Below the pieces are notes generated by a model. That model was not told the DNA's origin and ran no database searches. It was given only the letters and a program-made list of their open reading frames with translations. The position numbers and the translations under genes are program-made. 5,793 bases of DNA from Klebsiella pneumoniae (GTDB lineage Bacteria; Bacteroidota; Bacteroidia; Flavobacteriales; Flavobacteriaceae), in assembly GCA_943325355.2 (NCBI GenBank), contig CALPPA020000120.1, positions 1 through 5,793 of the forward strand, written 5' to 3'. Of the stretch, positions 1 to 5,793 are shown one piece after another; position 1 is the first letter of the stretch, and each line of letters opens with the position of its first letter.

Positions 1-1
1 A

Positions 2-559
2 TTTATCCTATTTCAAATTTACACCATTATGTCCATCAATAAAACAGAGACTCAGGCATACAAAGTGATTAAAGTTGAAGAAAAATTTGAAATTCGGTAT
101 TATCCTGCTGCAACGATGGCAATGATTTCTTCCACCTCAAAATCGTATCGTGATTTAGGTTCTTCCGGATTTGGAAAACTGGCAAAATATATTTTTGGAG
201 GAAACAGCGAAAAGAAACAAATAGCGATGACATCCCCCGTACATATGGATATTAACGATACCAAATCTACTATGGCATTTGTACTTCCATCAGCTTTTAA
301 TCAAATTAATTTACCAAAACCAAATGATTCGAGTATATCCATTATAACTTCAGAACCAGAATATGCAGCAGTAATAAAGTTTAGTGGCTTTGCTTCCAAT
401 GAAAGTATTGATAAACACAGAGCGATGCTTGAAAATGAATTAAAGAATAAAGGACTTTCTTATTATGGTAATTTTCGCTACTTAGGTTATAATCCACCTT
501 ATCAACTATTCGGAAGAAGAAATGAAGTGATTGTAACACTGAATTGGAATTCAAAATAA
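2..559 (+). CDS. SOUL-family haem-binding protein, probably 5'-partial
   Basis: This is a SOUL/HBP-family protein, a family known for binding haem or other tetrapyrroles; its bacterial role is poorly defined. Counting from the first ATG (position 29), there are 176 residues. Visible family motifs are YKVIK and FEIRYYP near residues 11-26, a GFGKLAKYIFGGN block at 47-59, IAMTSPVHMD at 65-74, and YNPPYQLFGRRNEV at 154-167. Together they cover nearly the whole SOUL fold, and the C-terminus is complete. The frame has no stop upstream of the ATG; the codons from position 2 read FILFQIYTI directly before the Met. That hydrophobic run looks like the end of a signal anchor or membrane helix, so the true start probably lies left of the window and the Met at 29 is internal. 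If the start is at 29, the protein would be cytoplasmic. The next gene is co-directional but has its own promoter candidate. The family call is secure; the start is not. Confidence 0.9.
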   Translation, partial: FILFQIYTIMSINKTETQAYKVIKVEEKFEIRYYPAATMAMISSTSKSYRDLGSSGFGKLAKYIFGGNSEKKQIAMTSPVHMDINDTKSTMAFVLPSAFNQINLPKPNDSSISIITSEPEYAAVIKFSGFASNESIDKHRAMLENELKNKGLSYYGNFRYLGYNPPYQLFGRRNEVIVTLNWNSK

Positions 560-644
560 ATAATTTTAAATTAATAATACGGGGATATTCAGAAAATTGC
601 TTTACCTCTATTTTCTTTACCTTTGGGAATAATCATTTTTTCCT
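560..644. other. Intergenic region with SulP promoter, no clear terminator
   Basis: This 85-base AT-rich gap separates the SOUL gene from the SulP gene. Its right half holds the promoter candidate listed separately. The left half has only A/T runs, including a six-base A/T dyad around 566-578 with a one-base centre. That cannot form a useful hairpin, so I see no intrinsic terminator for the SOUL gene and read-through into the SulP gene is possible. Confidence 0.5.
597..625 (+). promoter_or_regulatory. Bacteroidota-type promoter upstream of SulP gene
   Basis: TTG at 597-599 is followed after 18 bases by TACCTTTG at 618-625. This matches the known Bacteroidota pattern of a -33 TTG and a -7 TAnnTTTG separated by about 17-23 bases. 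Transcription would begin a few bases downstream, leaving a short A/T-rich leader before the ATG at 645. Nineteen bases lie between the end of the -7 element and the start codon. No Shine-Dalgarno sequence is present, which is normal for this phylum. The call rests on motif match and position only. Confidence 0.6.
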
Positions 645-2195
645 ATGAAACGCGCCATAAAATATTACCGCATTATTTGGTTTAAACACGATTTACCTGC
701 AGGGCTTTCTGTTTTTTTGGTGGCACTGCCGCTTTGTTTGGGAATTGCCTTGGCTTCGGGAGCACCTCTTTATGCTGGAATTCTTTCGGGAATTATTGGA
801 GGAGTAATGGTTTCCTTAATCAGTGGTTCGCCACTTGCAGTTTCTGGTCCTGGTGCTGGATTGACATCCCTGGTTGCTGCTTCCATCATTTCATTGGGCG
901 ACTACAAACTTTTTTTGCTGGCTGTTATGATAGCTGGCGTATTTCAATTATTACTAGGTTTGTTTAAACTTGGAGCAATTGCCAATTATTTCCCTTCTTC
1001 AGTAATCAAGGGAATGCTGGCGGCAATAGGAATAATTTTGGTTTCAAAACAAATTCCGCTGGCTTTAGGTTATGACAAACCTGACTTTTGGACCAGTGGT
1101 TTTATTGAATTATTTTCGGCTGACAACTTTTTGGGTAATATAGAAAATTTCAATCATCACATTACCAGAGGTGCCATTCTGATTACGGTAATTTCGTTAG
1201 CCGTACTTATTATTCTGCAACAACCATTTGCTAAGAAACTAAAGGTAATTCCAGCTCCTTTATTAGTGGTAGTTTTAGGTGTTATTGTCAATATTATTTT
1301 TACAAATGTAGCTTCGGACTTTTCCCTAAAGCAAACTCAATTGGTGAATATTTCTTCGAATATTTTTGAAAACATATCCTTTCCTGATTTTTCTAAAATC
1401 TTTTCCACTACCGAAATTTGGAAAGACGGAATCCTCATTGGTTTACTTGCCACATTGGAAACCTTGCTTTGTATTGAAGCCATTGACAAATTAGACAAAC
1501 GCAACCGTATCACTCCTGTGAATCGCGAATTGATTGCTCAGGGAATTGGCAATATGACTTGTGGACTTCTTGGGGCAATTCCCATTACGGCTGTCGTGGT
1601 AAGAGGTGCCGCAAACGTGGATGCAGGAGGAAGAACAAAACTATCGTCATTCACACACGGACTATTTTTGCTGCTTGCCGTTATGTTGGTTCCCTTTTTA
1701 CTCAACAAAATACCTTATGCTTCTCTTGCAGCGATTCTTTTGATAACCGGATATAATTTAACAAAACCCAAATTGTATCGCAATATGTGGAGTCTGGGAC
1801 GCAAGCAATTTATTCCTTTTGTGATTACTGTTGTTGTCATACTTTCTACTGATTTACTTTTGGGAGTAAGTATTGGGCTATTGATTTCAATCTATTACAT
1901 CGTTCAAAGCAATTTTAAAATTGAATACAAAATTACCCAAACACGACATTTGGGAATTGAAACCCAATGTATCAAACTCAACCATAATGTGACTTTTCTG
2001 AACAAGGTTAAATTAAGAAAAACATTAGACGAAGTTCCTGAATATACAATTTTGACTATTGATGGCAGTGAAAGCCGTCTGATTGACTACGATATTTTAG
2101 AAATAATAAGCGAATTTCAAAGCAAAGCAAAAGACAGACATATTGAATTACATCTTATAAATATCGAAAAAGTAAACGTTACAGCAGTACACTAA
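645..2195 (+). CDS. SulP-family inorganic anion transporter with C-terminal STAS domain
   Basis: This is an inner-membrane anion transporter of the SulP/SLC26 family, whose members carry sulfate, bicarbonate (BicA-like) or other anions. It has 516 residues, near the usual length for the short bacterial forms. The N-terminus has the SulP entry signature (DLPAGLSVFLVALPL at 16-30), then GSPLAVSGPGAGLT at 61-74 in the TM3 region. The TM8 acidic residue lies in LETLL at 271-275. NRELIAQGIGN at 293-303 and PITAVVVRGAANVDAGGRTK at 313-332 complete the core, and hydrophobic segments continue to about residue 420. The remaining 95 or so residues are a STAS-like cytoplasmic domain that is short and degenerate: the usual serine-containing motif reads LIDYDI at 479-484. 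An in-frame stop at 630-632 makes 645 the first possible ATG. The gene ends 5 bases from the convergent AI-2E gene. No carbonic anhydrase is visible nearby, so substrate choice is open. Confidence 0.93.
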   Translation: MKRAIKYYRIIWFKHDLPAGLSVFLVALPLCLGIALASGAPLYAGILSGIIGGVMVSLISGSPLAVSGPGAGLTSLVAASIISLGDYKLFLLAVMIAGVFQLLLGLFKLGAIANYFPSSVIKGMLAAIGIILVSKQIPLALGYDKPDFWTSGFIELFSADNFLGNIENFNHHITRGAILITVISLAVLIILQQPFAKKLKVIPAPLLVVVLGVIVNIIFTNVASDFSLKQTQLVNISSNIFENISFPDFSKIFSTTEIWKDGILIGLLATLETLLCIEAIDKLDKRNRITPVNRELIAQGIGNMTCGLLGAIPITAVVVRGAANVDAGGRTKLSSFTHGLFLLLAVMLVPFLLNKIPYASLAAILLITGYNLTKPKLYRNMWSLGRKQFIPFVITVVVILSTDLLLGVSIGLLISIYYIVQSNFKIEYKITQTRHLGIETQCIKLNHNVTFLNKVKLRKTLDEVPEYTILTIDGSESRLIDYDILEIISEFQSKAKDRHIELHLINIEKVNVTAVH

Positions 2196-2200
2196 AAAAA

Positions 2201-3286
2201 TTAATTCTCGGTTTCATTTTCTGTATCCAACCACATCATAAAAAGCTTATACCCAATTGTAAGAATAATTGCTCCAAGAAACAATCCTATAAAACCATTG
2301 TAAAGAAATCCTCCAATGGCTCCTAAAAAGATTACAAGCATTGGTGCTGGTGCATTTCTTCCCAATAAAATTGGTTTTAAAACATTGTCAGAAACAAGGG
2401 TAATTCCAATCCAAATCGCTAGAATTACAGCAGTAGTCGTATCAGAAACTGAAAACATATAAATGACAACTGGAATTGCGATTAGACCTACTCCAACCTG
2501 AACAATGGCTAGAATAAGACATAAAATTGTCCATAAACCTGCAAAGGGAACCCCTGCAATAAAAAACCCAATACCAACCATTGCGGCTTGAATAAAAGCA
2601 ACTCCAAGAATTCCTTTAACAACATTTCTAATAGTAAGTATTGTTATTTCGGCAAAATTATCACTGTGTTTTCCCACTAATTTTCCAAATATTTTTTTGG
2701 TTACAACAGCTGATGAATCGGCATAAATTAATAAAACACCTGCAATAATTATAGACGCTATAAAAGATAGAATTCCTTTGGTAAACCCTGCCAATGCTAA
2801 TAATAATATCGCTCCATATTCTTTTATTTGATCAGAATACTTAACAACAGCCTCCTGCAAATTATCGGAAGCCAATTGCCAAATTTCTACAATAGGTTTT
2901 GCAACTACTGGCCAATTTGCTGTATTTCCTCCAGGTGGTGGAATCAAATGTTCTCCTGCTTTAAATAATTCTCGAAAGTGATTCACGCCTTCATACAATG
3001 AATAAATAATCAGTCCACTCGGAATTATGATAACACTCAACAGTATTAAAGTAAGGACAATTACTGCCAAAACCTTTCTACCTCTGAAAATCTTCTCAAA
3101 AAATTTATGGATTGGGTAGATAGCAATGGCAATGACTACTGCCCAAATCAGAATTAGAACAAATGGTCTTAAAATATCGAAACACCACATTATTAGTAAT
3201 GCTAAAACACCAAGACGAATGATAATGTCAACTATTTTTTCAAAGTTATAATTCGAAGAATTAATTTTAGAGGATTCCATTTGCAT
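2201..3286 (-). CDS. AI-2E family (PerM-like) membrane transporter
   Basis: This is a polytopic inner-membrane protein of the AI-2E transporter family (PF01594, formerly UPF0118). Members have been linked to autoinducer-2 export and to Na+/H+ antiport, but most have no known substrate. From the ATG at 3286 it has 361 residues, typical for the family. Two hydrophobic segments lie at about 24-60 and another at 72-98. A soluble stretch with PPPGG near 116-120 follows, and further membrane segments lie at about 158-188, 228-280, 284-298 and 317-350. The conserved C-terminal half is clear: GVPFAGLW at 245-252, SDNVLKPILLGR at 299-310, and LGAIGGFLYNGFIGLFLG at 321-338. The reading frame extends one codon upstream to a TTG, but ATGs at 3286 and 3280 follow at once and are better starts. 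The gene converges on the SulP gene and diverges from the serine dehydratase gene. I cannot assign a substrate. Confidence 0.9.
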   Translation of the reverse strand: MQMESSKINSSNYNFEKIVDIIIRLGVLALLIMWCFDILRPFVLILIWAVVIAIAIYPIHKFFEKIFRGRKVLAVIVLTLILLSVIIIPSGLIIYSLYEGVNHFRELFKAGEHLIPPPGGNTANWPVVAKPIVEIWQLASDNLQEAVVKYSDQIKEYGAILLLALAGFTKGILSFIASIIIAGVLLIYADSSAVVTKKIFGKLVGKHSDNFAEITILTIRNVVKGILGVAFIQAAMVGIGFFIAGVPFAGLWTILCLILAIVQVGVGLIAIPVVIYMFSVSDTTTAVILAIWIGITLVSDNVLKPILLGRNAPAPMLVIFLGAIGGFLYNGFIGLFLGAIILTIGYKLFMMWLDTENETEN

Positions 3287-3379
3287 CAAAAATTTAAATT
3301 TATAGTGATGTAAATATAAATAAAATGCTATTAATAATAAAACTCAATCTTCTATATTTGCTCTACAAAATTTACTCGT
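3287..3379. other. Divergent intergenic region
   Basis: These 93 very AT-rich bases separate the divergent AI-2E and serine dehydratase genes and must hold promoters for both. The rightward -7 element is clear and is listed separately. Leftward, the best candidate is TATATTTA (complement of 3311-3318), one base off TAnnTTTG and 24 bases before the ATG at 3286. The nearest TTG (complement of 3345-3347) is 26 bases further upstream, which is too far for a good match. No operator-like inverted repeat stands out. Confidence 0.5.
3353..3360 (+). promoter_or_regulatory. -7 promoter element of serine dehydratase gene
   Basis: TATATTTG is an exact match to the Bacteroidota -7 consensus TAnnTTTG. No TTG lies at the proper distance; the nearest -33 equivalent is TTA at 3331-3333, 19 bases upstream. 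Nineteen bases lie between the element and the ATG at 3380, exactly as for the SulP gene, which supports a real promoter with a short leader. Confidence 0.5.
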
Positions 3380-4807
3380 ATGGAAGAATGTATCTCGGTA
3401 TTTGATATGTTAAAAATTGGTGTTGGACCATCTAGTTCTCACACTCTAGGACCTTGGCGAGCTGCCGAACGTTTTCTTGGAGAATTGCGAAACGAAAACC
3501 TGCTACATTCCATAACTAGGATAAAAGTAGATTTATACGGTTCACTTTCCTTGACAGGAAAAGGTCACGCCACTGATTTAGCCATTATGCTTGGGCTAAG
3601 CGGTCAAGATCCTGAGTATATCCCTATTGAAAATATATCCAAAATTGTGAAATCTATACAAGACAGCAATGAAATAATCCTGGGAAATGAAACAACAATT
3701 CCCTTCCATTTTTTGAAAGATATTGTTTTCAATAAAAAATTTCTTCCTTTTCACGCCAATGGATTAACTTTTACAGCTCAAACATCGGATGGTCGAGAAC
3801 ATATTTCAACTTATTATTCCATTGGTGGTGGATTTGTCGTGGTGGAAGAACGCGTCAATGCTAAAAAGAAACTCCAAATAAAATGTGCTTTTCCGTTTCC
3901 GATTAAAAATGCTGATGAATTGTTGAATTATACTATTCAAGAAAACAAAAGTATTTCGGATATTGTATATGAAAACGAAAAATCAATGCGTACCGAAGCC
4001 GAAATTCATAACGAATTAATACGGATTTGGAAAACAATGCTCGAATGTATGTACATTGGTTGCCATTCCGAAGGGATTCTTCCAGGTGGTTTGAACGTTC
4101 GCCGTCGAGCATTTGATATGCACCAACACCTTATTGGCTTGGCCAATTATGATTCACCGCAATCCTGGTTGGAACAAATTAGGTTAACTGAAGTGAAATT
4201 TCGCCAAATCCTGAAATGGGTTTCGTGTTTTGCCTTATCTGTCAACGAAGTCAATGCGGCGCTAGGTCGCGTTGTTACTGCTCCAACTAACGGAAGTGCT
4301 GGCGTAATTCCAGCCGTTCTAATGTATTATTTAGTCATAGAAAATCACAAAGCAGGAGAAAAGGAAATCAAACAATTCTTGATGGTAGCAGGAGAAATTG
4401 GCAGTATTTTCAAAAAAGGTTCGACAATTTCAGCAGCAATGGGTGGCTGCCAAGCTGAAATTGGCGTTTCATCGGCAATGGCTGCGGCCGCTTTATGCGA
4501 ATTAATGGGCGGAACTCCAGCACAGGTTTTGATGGCGGCAGAAATCGCTATGGAACATCATTTGGGGTTGACCTGCGACCCTATTGGTGGTTTGGTTCAA
4601 ATTCCTTGTATCGAAAGAAATACGATGGGAGCAATTAAAGCCATAAATGCCGCCGAATTAGCCTTAGAAACCGACCCAAAAAACGCAAAAGTCCCATTGG
4701 ACAAAGTCATTGACACAATGTGGCAAACTGCCAAAGATATGAACAACAAATACAAGGAGACTTCTGAAGGTGGATTAGCAGTTGCTGTTAATATGGCGGA
4801 TTGTTAA
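3380..4807 (+). CDS. sdaA: L-serine ammonia-lyase, iron-sulfur dependent, single-chain
   Basis: This cytoplasmic enzyme converts L-serine to pyruvate and ammonia using a [4Fe-4S] cluster, so it belongs to serine catabolism. At 475 residues it is the single-chain type, with the beta-like domain first and the catalytic alpha domain second. The start is fixed by the conserved N-terminus, with [19 protein letters not shown] at 8-26. The catalytic half shows [14 protein letters not shown] at 230-243 and [14 protein letters not shown] at 300-313. Cluster ligands are Cys357 (MGGCQAE), Cys399 (LTCDPIGG) and Cys410 (IPCIERN); their spacings of 42 and 11 residues match those known for the Legionella pneumophila enzyme. 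The last residue is Cys475. In the Legionella structure the C-terminal cysteine reaches back as fourth cluster ligand, which suggests the same autoinhibited arrangement here. All key residues are present, so it should be active. It has its own -7 element and a downstream terminator, so it is probably monocistronic. Confidence 0.97.
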   Translation: MEECISVFDMLKIGVGPSSSHTLGPWRAAERFLGELRNENLLHSITRIKVDLYGSLSLTGKGHATDLAIMLGLSGQDPEYIPIENISKIVKSIQDSNEIILGNETTIPFHFLKDIVFNKKFLPFHANGLTFTAQTSDGREHISTYYSIGGGFVVVEERVNAKKKLQIKCAFPFPIKNADELLNYTIQENKSISDIVYENEKSMRTEAEIHNELIRIWKTMLECMYIGCHSEGILPGGLNVRRRAFDMHQHLIGLANYDSPQSWLEQIRLTEVKFRQILKWVSCFALSVNEVNAALGRVVTAPTNGSAGVIPAVLMYYLVIENHKAGEKEIKQFLMVAGEIGSIFKKGSTISAAMGGCQAEIGVSSAMAAAALCELMGGTPAQVLMAAEIAMEHHLGLTCDPIGGLVQIPCIERNTMGAIKAINAAELALETDPKNAKVPLDKVIDTMWQTAKDMNNKYKETSEGGLAVAVNMADC

Positions 4808-4839
4808 TTAAAAAAAAAGCCATTAGCTTATTTTTTTAA
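4808..4839 (+). terminator. Intrinsic terminator after serine dehydratase gene
   Basis: A run of nine A ending in GC (4810-4820) pairs with GCTT, one A and seven T (4826-4837) around the loop CATTA at 4821-4825. Allowing a single bulged A at 4830, the stem reaches from 4808 to 4839. It begins directly after the stop codon and its 3' arm supplies the T-tract. The stem is mostly A/T with only two G-C pairs at the loop, so it is moderate in strength. The near symmetry means it could also act on leftward transcription. Confidence 0.6.
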
Positions 4840-4899
4840 AATACAATTTCATTTCTACCATTTTAATGCTGTCCTTTGCAATCTTAAAATAAAACCAGA

Positions 4900-5793
4900 A
4901 TGAAGCCGACGGCTCCTGATGAAAATCCAATAAAAAAAAGCATACTTGACAAAACCATCACCACTCGTGAGGTAATTTTTATGTTTTTCGTTGTTCTATG
5001 TTTGTCCCCTTTAATTTCTCCGCCAATCGCGTTATTAATGGGATTGATAATCGCTCAATTTATTGGCCACCCCTATTTGAATTTAAACCACAAAGCAACC
5101 CATATTTTATTGCAAGTTTCAGTCGTGGGTCTAGGTTTTGGGATGAATGTAAACAATGCTTTAAAAGCTGGGGCAGAAGGTTTTATGTTAACGATAGTTT
5201 CAATTATTGGAACCATCTTAATTGGGATTTTCTTAGGCAAACTATTAAAAATTGAAGAGAAAATTTCGTTCCTGATTGCCACAGGAACCGCTATTTGTGG
5301 CGGAAGTGCCATTGCTGCGATTTCACCCGTTATCAAAGCCAATGAAAAACAAATTTCAGTTGCCTTGGGAACAATTTTCATCCTGAATTCGGTGGCTCTA
5401 GTTATTTTTCCATACATAGGCCATTATCTGAATCTATCCGAAACGCAATTTGGTTTGTGGTGCGCCATCGCTATTCACGATACGAGTTCTGTGGTTGGAG
5501 CGGCTGGAAAATACGGAGCTCACGCCCTTGAAGTGGCCACAACCGTAAAATTAGCCAGGGCTTTATGGATAATTCCTATCGCACTTCTATCGACTTTCAT
5601 TTTCAAAAATAAAGATACTAAAATCAAAATTCCTTATTTCATAGGACTGTTTATTTTGGCTATGATTGCCAATACTTACATTTCTTTTATACACGATTTT
5701 AGTCATTATATCACTAGATTTGCCAAGGCAACTTTGACTTTGACGCTGTTTCTTATTGGCTGCGGATTGTCAAGAAAAGTATTGGTATCTGTA
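4900..5793 (+). CDS. YeiH-family putative sulfate exporter, 3'-partial
   Basis: This is an inner-membrane protein of the YeiH family (PF03601), whose members are called putative sulfate exporters; transport is little proven. The frame is open from the ATG at 4900 to the last base, giving 298 residues. Family members are usually somewhat longer, so a few dozen C-terminal residues lie beyond the window. An in-frame stop at 4885-4887 makes 4900 the earliest ATG. After a short polar N-terminus (1-24), hydrophobic segments fill most of the protein. The family signatures are LLQVSVVGLGFGMN at 70-83, ATGTAICGGSAIAA at 127-140 and AIAIHDTSSVVGAA at 189-202, followed by TTVKLARALWIIPIA at 214-228. A second in-frame Met codon at 4981 (residue 28) would remove the polar leader and is less likely. 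It lies downstream of the dehydratase gene behind a terminator, so it probably has its own promoter, but I find no good -33/-7 pair. Confidence 0.93.
   Translation, partial: MKPTAPDENPIKKSILDKTITTREVIFMFFVVLCLSPLISPPIALLMGLIIAQFIGHPYLNLNHKATHILLQVSVVGLGFGMNVNNALKAGAEGFMLTIVSIIGTILIGIFLGKLLKIEEKISFLIATGTAICGGSAIAAISPVIKANEKQISVALGTIFILNSVALVIFPYIGHYLNLSETQFGLWCAIAIHDTSSVVGAAGKYGAHALEVATTVKLARALWIIPIALLSTFIFKNKDTKIKIPYFIGLFILAMIANTYISFIHDFSHYITRFAKATLTLTLFLIGCGLSRKVLVSV

Noticed and set aside
566..578. A/T dyad after the SOUL gene as a terminator
   Set aside because: The arms are six A/T pairs with a one-base centre, so no stable hairpin can form, and there is no following T-tract.
734..967. 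Open frame of 77 codons on the plus strand
   Set aside because: It lies wholly inside the SulP gene in another frame. Its product is rich in Trp, Cys and Phe with no recognisable domain, as expected of a shadow of a membrane-protein gene.
1559..1756. Open frame of 65 codons on the plus strand
   Set aside because: It is inside the SulP gene over conserved TM9-TM10 sequence. Its Arg/Cys-rich product has no family signature.
2201..3286. Quorum-sensing (AI-2 export) role for the AI-2E gene
   Set aside because: The family name alone does not show the substrate, and no luxS or other signalling gene is visible in the window.
4871..4878. GTCCTTTG as a -7 element for the YeiH-family gene
   Set aside because: The TTTG half fits and lies 21 bases before the ATG, but the essential TA is replaced by GT and no TTG lies at -33 spacing.
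4998..5255. Open frame of 85 codons on the plus strand
   Set aside because: It overlaps the YeiH-family frame in another phase and has an aromatic-rich, motif-free product.
5073..5417. Open frame of 114 codons on the minus strand
   Set aside because: It is antisense to the YeiH-family gene, whose conserved motifs lie on the plus strand. Its product resembles no family I know.
1..5793. Mobile element, CRISPR array, defence island or RNA gene
   Set aside because: No repeat array, transposase, integrase, terminal inverted repeat or tRNA-like cloverleaf was seen. The genes fill the window tightly and are ordinary metabolic or transport families.

Overview
The window looks like an ordinary chromosomal stretch of a Bacteroidota bacterium, most likely Flavobacterium or a close relative. 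The DNA is AT-rich, start codons lack Shine-Dalgarno sequences and sit behind A/T-rich leaders, and two genes are preceded by the Bacteroidota-type -7 element TAnnTTTG. The proteins also read like flavobacterial versions of their families. I see no mobile element, CRISPR array, tRNA, rRNA, phage gene or toxin-antitoxin pair.

Layout, left to right: (1) a SOUL-family haem-binding protein on the plus strand, whose frame runs off the left edge and is probably 5'-partial; (2) a SulP-family anion transporter on the plus strand behind a good promoter candidate; (3) an AI-2E/PerM-family membrane protein on the minus strand, tail to tail with the SulP gene and only 5 bases from it; (4) an iron-sulfur-dependent L-serine dehydratase on the plus strand, divergent from the AI-2E gene across a gap of about 90 bases and followed by a hairpin terminator; (5) a YeiH-family putative sulfate exporter on the plus strand. 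Gene 5 starts at 4900 and is cut by the right edge after 298 codons, so a search that requires a stop codon misses it.

Three of the five products are polytopic membrane proteins, and a fourth (SOUL) may be membrane anchored. No single pathway links all five genes. The only functional theme is weak: SulP proteins carry sulfate, bicarbonate or other anions, and YeiH proteins are proposed sulfate exporters. The serine dehydratase makes pyruvate and ammonia from serine and appears to be its own transcription unit.

I did not find a convincing previously undescribed system. The points worth a second look are modest: the right-edge gene, the left-edge extension of the SOUL gene, the degenerate STAS domain of the SulP protein, the C-terminal cysteine ligand of the dehydratase, and the tightly convergent pair with no visible terminator.
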